A stretch of DNA of 64,000 bases from Vibrio pomeroyi (GTDB lineage: Bacteria; Pseudomonadota; Gammaproteobacteria; Enterobacterales; Vibrionaceae): contig NZ_AP025506.1 in the NCBI RefSeq assembly GCF_024347595.1, positions 2,108,001 to 2,172,000 of the forward strand, given 5' to 3'. Within the stretch, counting starts at the first letter, position 1. Each line of letters starts with the position of its first letter. The translations under genes and the position numbers were made by a program. The notes under the pieces are model-generated. The model was not told where the DNA came from and ran no database searches. It worked only from the letters and a program-made list of their open reading frames with translations. This document shows, piece after piece, positions 8,143 through 17,085 of the stretch.

Positions 8143-8691
8143 ATGATTAACCGATTTGCAAAACCGATAATAATCTCAATGAGCCTTGTGACCTTATTTG
8201 GTTGTGTGGGCAGCAATGCCGTAACCGGAAAACTAATGGAATTTAACGTGAAAGCCGTTGATAACCGTTACGCTCGTGGTGGCCTAAACATGTTACTTGC
8301 CCCTGCTTACGGTATTACCGTTGCCGCCGATTACATCGTATTTAACTCACTGGAATTTTGGACGGGTAAGAACCCAATCAACAAAAAGCCTCACATCTTT
8401 GACACCAAAGTAGATACGTACATTGATGTTAATGACCAACTGGATGACAGCCTAACTGAAGCGCCGATCGACCCGCTGGCAAAGCATGTGATTGACCACA
8501 GTGAGATGAGAGTGATCAACGAAGACCAAATCGCAATTGAGCTAACTTACAACGACGGCTCTCACGCGACATTAACGGGCGAGCGCTTTGGCGATGAAGT
8601 TCACTACTCTATTGATAACCAAGTTATCGCAAAAACAAGCTTAGAAGAGATGCAAATGTACATGGCATCCGCAGAGCAATCTCAGGGCTAA
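8143..8691 (+). CDS. DUF3332-type lipoprotein
   Basis: A 182-residue protein with a lipoprotein signal: hydrophobic start ending in LFGC, so Cys21 would be lipidated. The body has VDNRYARGGLNMLLAPAYGITVAADYIVFNSLEFWTGKNPI, the hallmark block of DUF3332 proteins, a family common in gamma-proteobacteria with no known function. The C-terminal half is acidic and ends after a probable small beta domain. It likely sits in the outer or inner membrane facing the periplasm. It stands alone with a strong terminator. The family assignment is from memory of the motif. Confidence 0.85.
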   Translation: MINRFAKPIIISMSLVTLFGCVGSNAVTGKLMEFNVKAVDNRYARGGLNMLLAPAYGITVAADYIVFNSLEFWTGKNPINKKPHIFDTKVDTYIDVNDQLDDSLTEAPIDPLAKHVIDHSEMRVINEDQIAIELTYNDGSHATLTGERFGDEVHYSIDNQVIAKTSLEEMQMYMASAEQSQG

Positions 8692-8781
8692 AGCGCTGAT
8701 ATAACGCCGCTCTGTAATGAGATAATAGATACACCAACAACAGTCAGTCTTTATAAGCATTGCCGTTCGCTTATAAACATA

Positions 8782-8811
8782 AAAGGGTTAGCCAAGCGCT
8801 AGCCCTTTTTC
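8782..8811 (+). terminator. Rho-independent terminator after the DUF3332 gene
   Basis: AAAGGGTTAGC, short loop, GCTAGCCCTTTTTC: perfect stem with a U-run. Confidence 0.85.
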
Positions 8812-9116
8812 TTATCTGCCCTATACAAGCCAATAGATACCCTCATACCTGAGCGTACTCTTTTGAACCTACAGACATATATACCCAGCCTATACAGTTA
8901 ATAATTTTGTTAATTAACTACTGATTGGTTTATAAATTTGGATATATCAAGTCGTCACACACTTAATATTTTATAAATTATTTAAATTGAGATCCTGTGC
9001 TGCACAACGAAATAAAAATAAGCTGTCTAACTTTTAAACACATTCACCTTACTGATAGGTTAATCCTTATAGGGCAAATGCTCTATTAATGATAAAAATT
9101 AAAATAAGGATTATTT
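8812..9116. other. AT-rich intergenic region, promoter of the 9117 gene
   Basis: No gene is seen. The last part contains AATAAGGATTATTT just before the ATG at 9117, with AAGGA acting as a ribosome binding site. Confidence 0.4.
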
Positions 9117-10343
9117 ATGAGACCATCTTTCTCTATCAGTATGGTGCTTGCAACAACAGTGGTTGGCTTCCAGTCCTATGCAAACAATATCGATACGACA
9201 GACGCACGCTCTCTTTCAGAGAACTCCTCAGCACAAAAGCAATCTTTGGCGTTGCAAATCAGTGCCCGCTACTCGGATCTTGAGCTTTCTCTAAAAGATC
9301 AGATAACAGAAAAGCAGCTGTCTACGCCGATAGACAAGCTGAACTCAGACAAGCCCTACTCCGCGTTTTCAAGCAAAATGCAGAAAGCCGATCTTAGCTA
9401 CCGCAAGATGAAAGGGATCAACGACTTCAGTGACTCTGTGTTAGAGATTCGCATGGCCGATGAAGCGATGATTGAAGCTTGGAAGAATGGTGAGAGCCCG
9501 CTGTTTGCTTACGAACCCTCTGGTGATGATTCAAATTGGCAATACATCGAAGCGTACGATGTGTATGGGCAAGTACATGAGTTAGATGTGTACCAAATGC
9601 CCGACGTTCCTGTGTTTGTTATTGATAGCAACGGCTCAGAAGAACTCAAAGCAGGCTTAATGGCGATGCAGGCCGAGATGAACAAATTAGGTACTGCAAC
9701 ACAAATCAATTCCGGCTCCAAAACCACCAGCGACAGTGAAGGGAGTAAAAACAGTAAGGCTCAAAAACAAACCTTTATGGGCAAAGCTCAACGCTCGATG
9801 GCGATGTCTGAACCTGAGCCGTTGAACACCACACAGTTAACGAAAATCCGTTTGGCTGTCGACCAAGAACCGTGGATCTCTGGCAAAGCTGAAATCTATG
9901 CCATAGTGACAGGTGTCGATTCAAGTCGTTTAGAACCACAGATTGATCTGGTTGAGATGCCTTATCTGGACTACGACAAACAGACGTATTACCCAAATCA
10001 AACCGTGATCTTCTGGCCTCGTTACCGTTGGGGCGCTGCCGATATGATTTTGATGGAGCACGATGACGGCACAGATTACAAAGCGTTAGCCAAGCTACTA
10101 GTCGAAGCCGCAGAAGAGATATTGAAGATGATTCCTGACCCAGAAGTTCAAGGGTATGCGATCATTGCGCAAATCACAGGTAAGATCATTGATGTGATTC
10201 CTGAAGGCGTATTAGTGAATGACGATGACTTCGTAGACGTGTACTACACCTTAATGCAAAACACCCCTTACGTTGATCGCCCGGGCGCTGGCGGAAATGC
10301 GGTTGCTTCATTCGCCCCTGTCACGATTTCACCAACAGAGTAA
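9117..10343 (+). CDS. Secreted protein of unknown function, DUF3103-like
   Basis: A 408-residue protein with a signal peptide (about 1-22, ending SYANN). The conserved-looking core reads YIEAYDVYGQVHELDVYQ and PDVPVFVIDSNGSEEL, followed later by YPNQTVIFWPRYRWGAADM and PDPEVQGYAIIAQITGKI. These resemble a family I remember as DUF3103, found in Vibrio and relatives and of unknown role. A Ser/Lys-rich low-complexity stretch (about 200-225) may be a linker. AAGGA lies 8 bases before the chosen ATG. It is single-gene, with a terminator 15 bases downstream. Function is unknown. Confidence 0.8.
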   Translation: MRPSFSISMVLATTVVGFQSYANNIDTTDARSLSENSSAQKQSLALQISARYSDLELSLKDQITEKQLSTPIDKLNSDKPYSAFSSKMQKADLSYRKMKGINDFSDSVLEIRMADEAMIEAWKNGESPLFAYEPSGDDSNWQYIEAYDVYGQVHELDVYQMPDVPVFVIDSNGSEELKAGLMAMQAEMNKLGTATQINSGSKTTSDSEGSKNSKAQKQTFMGKAQRSMAMSEPEPLNTTQLTKIRLAVDQEPWISGKAEIYAIVTGVDSSRLEPQIDLVEMPYLDYDKQTYYPNQTVIFWPRYRWGAADMILMEHDDGTDYKALAKLLVEAAEEILKMIPDPEVQGYAIIAQITGKIIDVIPEGVLVNDDDFVDVYYTLMQNTPYVDRPGAGGNAVASFAPVTISPTE

Positions 10344-10358
10344 ATTGTTTCTTATTTC

Positions 10359-10393
10359 GTTAGGGCTTAATCACTAAGCCCTAACTCTTTGTT
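10359..10393. terminator. Bidirectional terminator between 9117 and Dabb genes
   Basis: GTTAGGGCTTA, loop ATCAC, TAAGCCCTAAC followed by TCTTTG: an 11-bp perfect stem between two convergent genes. Confidence 0.75.
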
Positions 10394-10436
10394 GTCAAAG
10401 GTCACTCAGACAGATCGAGAACCAAAGACAAGCGAA

Positions 10437-10754
10437 TTACAGGGAGTAATCAAACACAATGATGTCTTCTAGAAGCGGACGAAACACATCTTTCAGCGCA
10501 TCATGCTCTGGATGTGGAAGGTAGTTCTGACGACCTGCTTCATCAACGAACGTCATTAGTACCGAATGGGTATAACCTTGGTTCTTGTTTTCTGGGCTGT
10601 CATTTAGCCCCCACTCGACTGAAGTCACACCTTCCACCTTGCTTGGCATTGCTTCAAACAGTCCTTTCAGCTTCTCTATTTCAGAAACTTCTGCATCTTG
10701 TTTAAACTTAATCAGCAAAATATGACGAATCATTCCCGTTTCTTTTCGATTCAT
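10437..10754 (-). CDS. Dabb (stress-responsive A/B barrel) domain protein
   Basis: A 105-residue single-domain protein. The Dabb signature is visible as MIRHILLIKFK (from residue 8), GVTSVEWGLNDSPENKNQGYTHSVLMTF, YLPHPEHDAL and DIIVFDY. These small ferredoxin-like barrels dimerise; some cyclise or degrade small molecules, but most have no known substrate. I keep the upstream ATG because AAGGA lies 6 bases before it; an ATG seven codons in, at the domain start, is the alternative. It is cytoplasmic and monocistronic. Confidence 0.9.
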   Translation of the reverse strand: MNRKETGMIRHILLIKFKQDAEVSEIEKLKGLFEAMPSKVEGVTSVEWGLNDSPENKNQGYTHSVLMTFVDEAGRQNYLPHPEHDALKDVFRPLLEDIIVFDYSL

Positions 10755-10900
10755 TCCTAGTCCTTTTCGAGTCTTCGTTTACTGGTGTGTCATTCGAGCA
10801 AACACCCAATCGCAAGTTAACGTTAATAGAAAGACAAAATGCCACAGGTTACAGATACAGCCAAGGCTAGATGAATAAATTTTATAAAAGACTCTAAAAC

Positions 10901-10932
10901 GAAAAACGCTGCACCCGAGGGCACAGCATTTT
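10901..10932 (-). terminator. Terminator of the small secreted protein gene
   Basis: On the minus strand AATGCTGTGCCC, loop TCGG, GTGCAGCGTTTTTC: a stable stem with a U-run, about 30 bases after the stop at 10962. Confidence 0.8.
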
Positions 10933-10961
10933 CCATGGACATGGTAAGCACAGATTAAGCG

Positions 10962-11201
10962 TTAGTCACGGCGACCCGTTAATTGAATCGCTTGGTCTTG
11001 ATCAACGTTCTTTTGGAATTTTATTCCGCCATTGCTCGCGTCATTTCTTCCTTCAAGAGTAAGGTCAGACTCAACACGCTCTACATTTACCTGATTGCCT
11101 TGGCTCATTGTCATATCAATGGTGCCTGTATAGGTTCCATCAGCCGCAAAAGCAGTATTCATTGAAATAGCCATCAAGCCTAGTGCGATTAACTTGTTCA
11201 T
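10962..11201 (-). CDS. Small secreted protein, unknown function
   Basis: A 79-residue protein with a clear signal peptide (MNKLIALGLMAISMNTAFA, cut before ADG). The mature part of about 60 residues is predicted beta-rich (DGTYTGTIDMTMSQGNQVNVERVESDLTLEG) and contains no cysteine. AGGGGTGATG precedes the start, a good ribosome binding site. It is monocistronic with its own terminator. I do not recognise the family; it is probably periplasmic or secreted. Confidence 0.7.
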   Translation of the reverse strand: MNKLIALGLMAISMNTAFAADGTYTGTIDMTMSQGNQVNVERVESDLTLEGRNDASNGGIKFQKNVDQDQAIQLTGRRD

Positions 11202-11498
11202 ACATCACCCCTCGTTATTTTTAATATTATGTTCGTTTAGTTACTGTGTTTCTTTGTTGAGGTAACTTTAACAACCGGATGCAGGCCATTCGAGGAAAAG
11301 CAAGATTTACAAAATGGAAACTTGCTCGATAAATCAACGAAATAGTTCACATCTTGACGTTGTGCTGTCTTAAAACTTAGAACTCATGACTATGATATTA
11401 GAGTCAGATGCTTTTACGTTTCTCTGTTGTCGCGCTTTTATGCTTTAACGCTTCATTCGCAACAAAGAATCGCATCGTAATCACCTAACCAATTCGGA

Positions 11499-12383
11499 GT
11501 GCTTGTGGACATCAATCTCGATATTCAGAATATCTTGGTCATCAAACGTATGTATGAGCTTCGCAATGTTGGTTTGGTTGCAGAGTCGCTAGGAAAAACC
11601 TCTGGGGCGATCAGCAAGAACCTGTCGAAGCTAAAATTGCAGCTTGATGACCCCTTGTTTATTCAAACCAAACACGGGTTTGAGCCAACGACTTTTGTCG
11701 AAACCAATATCGAAAACTTTGAGCAGATACTCACGAGTGTCGAAGCCATCAAGCACCAAGTGTTCACTCCTGAGACTTATCAGGGCGACATCAAAATTTA
11801 CGCCAATACCCTGTTTTGGGAACGCTACGGATCTAAGCTCTACTTCGCACTCAGCCAAGAAGCGCCACATGCCCACTATTCCTTTGTGAGATGGGGAACC
11901 AATGTTAAAAACAGGCTCATCGACGGTGAAGACGCTGTCGCGGTTCACTACTTTGATGAAGGCTTGCCGCAATCCATTTCACAGAAGGAAATAGGCAAAG
12001 GCAAAGCGGTGTTCTTCGTTCGAAATGACCACGAAGCACAAACCTTTGAGTCATTGGTTAACTACCCAATCATTCTGTTCAAGACTCCTGGGTGGAATGA
12101 CAATAAATACCCAATTATCGACAGGCTCAGAAACGTCGGTTTCAACGTCACGCCAAAAGTTGAAGTCGACCACCCCGCCATGATCCACGATGTGGTGTTG
12201 AAGTCTGACTATTTTGGGATCACCTTAGATGGCAGTGTGCCAGAAGGCTGTCGAAGCATTGATTTACCCGAGAAGCTGACTATCGGTGTCAGTTATGTGA
12301 TGAGCTGTCGTCGTTCACAAAAAGACGCACCTGTGAACCAATGGCTTTTGAAGATCCTCAAGTCAGTATTGCAAAACAAGTAA
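11499..12383 (+). CDS. LysR-family transcriptional regulator
   Basis: A 294-residue LTTR with an N-terminal winged HTH (RNVGLVAESLGKTSGAISKNLSKL, residues about 22-45; DDPLFIQTKHGFEPT in the wing) and a divergent effector domain. The start is GTG at 11499, with CGGAGT just upstream; a second GTG at 11505 is possible. It faces away from the small secreted protein gene (297-bp gap) and converges on the amidohydrolase gene. Its target is not evident. Confidence 0.88.
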   Translation: MLVDINLDIQNILVIKRMYELRNVGLVAESLGKTSGAISKNLSKLKLQLDDPLFIQTKHGFEPTTFVETNIENFEQILTSVEAIKHQVFTPETYQGDIKIYANTLFWERYGSKLYFALSQEAPHAHYSFVRWGTNVKNRLIDGEDAVAVHYFDEGLPQSISQKEIGKGKAVFFVRNDHEAQTFESLVNYPIILFKTPGWNDNKYPIIDRLRNVGFNVTPKVEVDHPAMIHDVVLKSDYFGITLDGSVPEGCRSIDLPEKLTIGVSYVMSCRRSQKDAPVNQWLLKILKSVLQNK

Positions 12384-12395
12384 CCACGAACCAAT

Positions 12396-12424
12396 AAGGG
12401 CCTACTTCATCAGTAGGCCCTTTG
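12396..12424. terminator. Bidirectional terminator between LysR and amidohydrolase genes
   Basis: AAGGGCCTACT, loop TCATC, AGTAGGCCCTTTGTT: strong stem between convergent genes. Confidence 0.85.
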
Positions 12425-12472
12425 TTAATTCACGATTCAGCGTTTGATATCAATCGACAACCATCGAGTTAC

Positions 12473-13798
12473 TTAGTCTTGAGTCGTGTTTTTGTAGATA
12501 GTCCCGTTTTTCATGATCATGTCGAAGTTGTCTGTTGGGTTAGTTAATACCGACAAGTCTTCCAACGGGTTACCATCAACCAAAATCAAATCCGCCAGTG
12601 CGCCCTCTTTTACGACACCAAGCTTCCCTTCATATGGGTTTCTAGGGCCAGACATTTCAAGCAGCGCCGCGTTACCAGAAGTCGCTTGGCGAAGGATTTC
12701 GTAGTTTGAGAACCACTTGGTACGGTTGGTAAACTCTTCGTTTTGACGCGCCATTAATGAGTGATCGGCAATCACATCCGTACCGAAGGCTATCTTCTTG
12801 TATCCCTTCTTCTTGATAAGCGAGAACGTATTATCTAAGCCATCAAACGCTTGTGCGAACTTGGCTTTCTGGCTTTCGTTCACTCCTGCGGGTGTGTTGA
12901 TGTATACCAAGGTTTGAACGCTCAACCACGCGTCTTTCTCTATTAATAAGTCGAGGTTTTCTTCGCTGATGAAGTTAGCGTGCTCAATCGATTTCACGCC
13001 GTTATCCAGCGCCATACGAATCCCGTGATTGTTGTACACGTGCGCAGCGACATAAGTGTTCCAGTTATCTGCGGCTCTTACTGCCACATCCACCTCTTCT
13101 GGCAAGAACTGAGTCACATCAAGAGGATCCGTTGGTGAAGCAGCTCCGCCTCCAACTAAGATTTTGACCTGACTTGCACCTTTACGCAGTTGTTCACGAG
13201 CGCCTGTTAATACTTGAGACTGACCATCAACAATCTCGGTGTGCCCACCACGAACAAATGGGTCAGGATCATTGGTGTGTAACTTAGACAGGCTATTAGG
13301 CATACGATAGTCAGCGTGACCACCTGTTTGCGTTAGAACGCCACCAGACGGGTAGATTCTTGGGCCATTGACCATGTCTGAATCAATCGCTTTCTTTAGA
13401 GAGAAAGTATTACCGCCCATGTCACGAGCGGTAGTGAAACCACGCATCAACATGGCTTCAGATTCTTCAACCTGACCAATGGCAAAACGGTACTCGTCTG
13501 CCACCATCATTTCGCCGAAACCCAACTGGAGCGATAGATGCACGTGAGCATCAATAAAGCCAGGTGTCAGTGTTTTACCCTCACCTTGAATCACTGACGT
13601 TACACCTTGTTGGTCAAGGTTCTCACCAATCGATTTAATGGTGTTACCTTCAACCAGAACATCCATGTTGGATGTTAGGCCGTTGGTGGTGCCGTCGAAT
13701 ATTTTGACGTCTTTGATCAATACGCTTTCTGCTGCAAGTGAAGAGAAAGAAAGCGCCGACAAGATTAAAGAAGAGATCACTGTTTTTTTGTAAAGCAT
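12473..13798 (-). CDS. Secreted amidohydrolase (imidazolonepropionase/prolidase-like)
   Basis: A metal-dependent TIM-barrel hydrolase of about 441 residues with a signal peptide (MLYKKTVISSLILSALSFSSLAA). Metal ligands are visible: HVH in GFIDAHVHLSL, the carbamylated-Lys candidate in ASQVKILVGGGA, His in YVAAHVYNN and SIEHANF, and Asp in FGTDVIADHS. Relatives act on Xaa-Pro dipeptides or acyl amino acids; the substrate here is unknown. I use the ATG at 13798, where the signal peptide begins, not the longer in-frame start at 13846. It follows the DUF3299 gene by 53 bp on the same strand and is probably co-transcribed with it. Likely periplasmic. Confidence 0.85.
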   Translation of the reverse strand: MLYKKTVISSLILSALSFSSLAAESVLIKDVKIFDGTTNGLTSNMDVLVEGNTIKSIGENLDQQGVTSVIQGEGKTLTPGFIDAHVHLSLQLGFGEMMVADEYRFAIGQVEESEAMLMRGFTTARDMGGNTFSLKKAIDSDMVNGPRIYPSGGVLTQTGGHADYRMPNSLSKLHTNDPDPFVRGGHTEIVDGQSQVLTGAREQLRKGASQVKILVGGGAASPTDPLDVTQFLPEEVDVAVRAADNWNTYVAAHVYNNHGIRMALDNGVKSIEHANFISEENLDLLIEKDAWLSVQTLVYINTPAGVNESQKAKFAQAFDGLDNTFSLIKKKGYKKIAFGTDVIADHSLMARQNEEFTNRTKWFSNYEILRQATSGNAALLEMSGPRNPYEGKLGVVKEGALADLILVDGNPLEDLSVLTNPTDNFDMIMKNGTIYKNTTQD

Positions 13799-13851
13799 AA
13801 CGATAAACCTAAGTAATTTGGATTGGATTAGTGTCAATTGGATCAAGTGAA

Positions 13852-14547
13852 TCAGTTTAGAAATGCAACGTTAGTCGCCGTCATGTGGTAAATGCTTTCC
13901 ACACTGTTTGTTCCATCGTAGTAATTGCCTTGGTCGATGTTTAACTCGCTCTGCAATGTCCCTTCAATGAACAATGGCGCCTCTAAAGAGGACATCACGA
14001 TCCCTTCTGGGTAGTTGACCAGTATGATCTGATTCGCAGGTGGCGCAGGTGTGTGAATGCATTGGCCAGCGATAGGTACGAGAAAGAACTTGGTAACAGA
14101 AAGCCCTTCAAAATCAATCGGTACCATGTAACCGCCCAGCTTCCAGTTCTTGTCCAAAACTTTAGGGTTCGGAGTATAAAAACGTTCTTCGTTGAGCGCG
14201 ATCATCTGGTTTCGCAAGTCGTAGAGCTTGTTTGCATCGAGCCCTTCATCGAGCAAAACATCTGCGATTTTGTGCACTTGGTTATTGATGTAGTCGCTGT
14301 ATTTGGGGTCACTGTCTAAGTCACCCGCTTTGATCGCATCCTGGAAACCCGCGTACTCTCGTAACAAGGTAATGTTTTCGTATGAGAGGTCTTCAAAAGG
14401 GTTCTGAATTTCTTTGGTTGGTTTGATTAACGCATCCCAATTGAGATCAGCATTGTTCTTTTGGATATTCGAACTGTGAACGGAGTTAGACGTCATCAAA
14501 TATCCAGTTAGAGCCACCAATAACGCCATCAAAACTTTAATCTTCAT
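13852..14547 (-). CDS. DUF3299-like exported protein
   Basis: About 231 residues, starting at ATG 14547, which has AGAAGGG 7 bases upstream (a longer frame reaches 14601). The N-terminus is a signal peptide or anchor (MKIKVLMALLVALTGYLM). The C-terminal half has LGGYMVPIDFEGLSVTKFFLVPIAGQCIHTPAPPANQIILV, the conserved block of DUF3299 proteins, whose function is unknown. It is first gene of a likely two-gene unit with the amidohydrolase, which suggests a shared periplasmic role. Confidence 0.78.
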   Translation of the reverse strand: MKIKVLMALLVALTGYLMTSNSVHSSNIQKNNADLNWDALIKPTKEIQNPFEDLSYENITLLREYAGFQDAIKAGDLDSDPKYSDYINNQVHKIADVLLDEGLDANKLYDLRNQMIALNEERFYTPNPKVLDKNWKLGGYMVPIDFEGLSVTKFFLVPIAGQCIHTPAPPANQIILVNYPEGIVMSSLEAPLFIEGTLQSELNIDQGNYYDGTNSVESIYHMTATNVAFLN

Positions 14548-14796
14548 ACACAACCCTTCTACTATTCCACTGAGTAAACAATCTTTTAAAGCCTTGCTCA
14601 TCGATAACGACCTAGGCGATGAATGGAATTATATGAGGTGCGCCGATTTTACGTTTATCTCTCTTGTAGGATCGGATCCTACGTATTTTGATTTCTGCTG
14701 TTCTCTCAATTTCTGCTTTTCCAACAATAGAAAGAACTCTCTCAGCTAAAGAGCTCCCAAAGTAAAAAGAGCTCCAAAAATAAAAGAGCACCCACA

Positions 14797-14826
14797 AAAA
14801 AAGAGCCGCTAAAAAACGGCTCTTTG
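14797..14826 (-). terminator. Terminator of tnaA
   Basis: On the minus strand AAAGAGCCGT, loop, GCGGCTCTTTTTTT: strong stem with a seven-base U-run, 30 bases after the tnaA stop. Confidence 0.88.
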
Positions 14827-14855
14827 GTCTGTGACTATTCGCTTATGTTTTTATT

Positions 14856-16328
14856 TTAAAATGCTTCTTCGAGCGTTTGTTCATTCTTTTTTCCTGCTTG
14901 TTTCTCGCTTATCTCTACCTCTTTCAAGCGCGCCGTAAAGTGTCTTAACACTGGCGGTTCATAGGTAAAGTCGAGCCCTTTGACTTTGCTTGCGTTCTCT
15001 TTCACTTTCTCGAACGCTTCAATAATGAAATCCATGTGTGTTTGTGTGTAAGTCGCGCGTGGAATGGTTAAACGCAATAGCTCTGCAGGACATGGATGCT
15101 GCTCTCCCGTTACCGGGTCACGGCCTTGCAATAACGAGCCAATCTCAACCGCTCTTATGCCTGCCACTTTGTACAGTTCACACGCCAACGCATGTGCGGG
15201 GAATTGACCTGCTGGAATATGAGGAAGCAGTTTACCCGCATCCACAAACGCAGCATGACCGCCCGCTTGCTGACACACGATACCTATCGCTTCTAAGCCA
15301 TCAACGAGATATTGAACCTGACCGATGCGATACTCCAACCAATCTTGACGCATACCGTCATAGAGGCCAACCGCAAGGCGTTCCATTGCACCGCCCTCTA
15401 AGCCACCATAGGTTGGGAAGCCTTCTTGCACGACACACAAAGTTCGACACTCTGTGTACACATCTATGAAAGAGTCATCTTTGAAGCACAACAAACCACC
15501 CATTTGTACCATTGCGTCTTTCTTAGCCGACATAGCCAAACCATCCGCGTATTTGTAGGACTCACGAGTGATTTGTTCGATAGTCCAATCTTGATAACCG
15601 GCTTCACGTTGCTGAATGAAGTAAGCATTTTCAGCGTAGCGTGCAGAGTCCATGATCACTGGAATATCGTACTTCTGTGCAATCTCATACACGGCTTTGA
15701 GGTTGGCGATAGAGACAGGCTGTCCACCAGCTGAGTTACAGGTAATGGTGCTCACAATGTAAGGAACGTTGGCAGCGCCCGCTTCTAAGATCGCCTCTTC
15801 CAATTTCACGATATCGAAGTTGCCTTTGAAGTCGGCATTCACTGAGGTATCAAACGCTTCCTTGGTATAAACGTTCTTCGCCACGCAGCAATTCACTTGA
15901 GTGTGGCCTTGCGTGGTATCGAAGAAGTAATTCGACAAAGCGACCATTTTGCTGCGATCGAGTTCTTTCTCCATTTCACGCTTCTTAATCAGAACAGGAA
16001 TGTAAATCTGCTCCGCGCCACGACCTTGGTGAGTAGGAATAGTCAACTCATAGCCGAAGATATCTTTCACCGCGTTCGACAGTGCATAGTAACTGCGACT
16101 ACCACTGTAGGCTTCATCACCCATCAACATCGCTGCTTGCATACGTTGTGTGATTGAACCCGTACCGCTATCGGTCAGCAAATCGATGAACACGTCATCA
16201 CTGTCGAGTAGAAACGGATTCATGCCCGCTTCGACAATGGCTTGTTCACGGTAAGCGCGAGTTGTTCTTTTTACTGGCTCTACAACGCGAATACGAAACG
16301 GTTCTGGTAGATGTTTGAAGTTTTCCAT
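14856..16328 (-). CDS. tnaA: Tryptophanase (tryptophan indole-lyase)
   Basis: A 490-residue PLP enzyme splitting tryptophan to indole, pyruvate and ammonia. Strong family matches: [16 protein letters not shown] near 99-114, [24 protein letters not shown] (PLP-binding Asp and Arg), and SAKKD with the PLP lysine at 270, the same number as in E. coli. It is slightly longer than the E. coli enzyme, with a charged C-terminal tail. A possible TnaC-like leader and CRP-like site lie upstream at 16644-16843. No tnaB permease is adjacent, unlike E. coli. Indole is a signalling molecule in vibrios. Confidence 0.97.
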   Translation of the reverse strand: MENFKHLPEPFRIRVVEPVKRTTRAYREQAIVEAGMNPFLLDSDDVFIDLLTDSGTGSITQRMQAAMLMGDEAYSGSRSYYALSNAVKDIFGYELTIPTHQGRGAEQIYIPVLIKKREMEKELDRSKMVALSNYFFDTTQGHTQVNCCVAKNVYTKEAFDTSVNADFKGNFDIVKLEEAILEAGAANVPYIVSTITCNSAGGQPVSIANLKAVYEIAQKYDIPVIMDSARYAENAYFIQQREAGYQDWTIEQITRESYKYADGLAMSAKKDAMVQMGGLLCFKDDSFIDVYTECRTLCVVQEGFPTYGGLEGGAMERLAVGLYDGMRQDWLEYRIGQVQYLVDGLEAIGIVCQQAGGHAAFVDAGKLLPHIPAGQFPAHALACELYKVAGIRAVEIGSLLQGRDPVTGEQHPCPAELLRLTIPRATYTQTHMDFIIEAFEKVKENASKVKGLDFTYEPPVLRHFTARLKEVEISEKQAGKKNEQTLEEAF

Positions 16329-16643
16329 AATAGTACCTTTTCAACAAATTCAGCCTAAGGCGAAAAAGCGAAATTCATTGTTTTAGATGTCACGAGTCAT
16401 CACCATTAATTTTATTTCATGCACGATTATTCTCGTGACAATTACGATAAAAATTAATAGCTAGAAATAGATTATTTAATCAATGATGTATTGATTAGTT
16501 TCCAATTAATAATGACTAAGAGACAAGATCTCCATGCATAAAAATAAATACTAAACGCATGAGTTACTAAATTTCTTAAAGACGAAATTAACAGGATTGG
16601 GCAAAGCTCATAGGCTCTGCTGGCGCGTGACGCCTAGAGGGTA

Positions 16644-16736
16644 CTACTCTGAAGAAAGGTGGAACGAGAGCTGGTGATCTAAAGTATACCAAGCTAACAA
16701 GGTTAGCCATGTTGTTGATTGCCATTTCAGATACAT
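16644..16736 (-). CDS. tnaC: Candidate TnaC-like leader peptide of tnaA
   Basis: A 30-codon frame about 315 bases upstream of tnaA on the same strand, with AGGGA 12 bases before the ATG and three Trp codons (residues 5, 10 and 16). Residues 16-28 read WYTLDHQLSFHLS, which lines up with the E. coli stalling segment WFNIDNKIVDHRP: Trp, Asp and His at the same spacing and similar hydrophobics. The Arg-Pro pair is replaced by Leu-Ser, and that Pro is needed for Trp-induced stalling in E. coli. It is either a variant or a decayed leader. A TAG stop ends the frame. Confidence 0.45.
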   Translation of the reverse strand: MYLKWQSTTWLTLLAWYTLDHQLSFHLSSE

Positions 16737-16827
16737 GTTCACAATATATCCCTACGTTGAAATCAAGGTGATCCGAAATTTAAATATAGTGCAATTTTTT
16801 TATAAATACAGCGAAAGAAAGTATAAA

Positions 16828-16843
16828 TGTGATCAATATTTAG
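16828..16843 (-). promoter_or_regulatory. CRP-like half-conserved site upstream of the tna leader
   Basis: The plus strand reads TGTGATCAATATTTAG, one perfect CRP half-site (TGTGA) and one weak half. It lies about 95 bp before the candidate tnaC start, with a TATATT -10-like box between. In E. coli the tna operon is CRP-dependent. Confidence 0.4.
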
Positions 16844-16987
16844 AATGGTAATTAAATACGATAGCGTGTTATATAAAGTGTGAATATCGTCAGTTTAAAT
16901 ACTATTAAACTAGTTCGTGGAATTAACTAAGAACAGAAAAACAACTGCAGTAATAGAGCTTTAATAATAACTAATGGTCGATAAAAA

Positions 16988-17044
16988 CAAGCTCTGATAA
17001 TCACTGAGTTCGGTTAACTTCTTCTTCAGCTTTATCAGAGCTTG
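16988..17044. other. Inverted repeat downstream of the GTPase gene
   Basis: CAAGCTCTGATAA is mirrored by TTTATCAGAGCTTG with about 30 bases between the arms. It may form the base of a large terminator hairpin for the minus-strand GTPase pair ending at 17086. Confidence 0.45.
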
Positions 17045-17085
17045 GTTACTATTGTTGTTGCCATAGCTATTGCCATTAAATCGGG

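Noticed and set aside
14740..14826. Recurring AAAGAGC strings as a regulatory repeat
   Set aside because: Four AAAGAGC copies occur, but spacing is irregular and the last two belong to the tnaA terminator stem; A-rich chance repetition is likely.
15038..15469. 143-codon open frame on the plus strand
   Set aside because: It lies wholly antisense to tnaA, whose protein is unmistakable. The product looks like a frame shadow with no ribosome binding site or family features.
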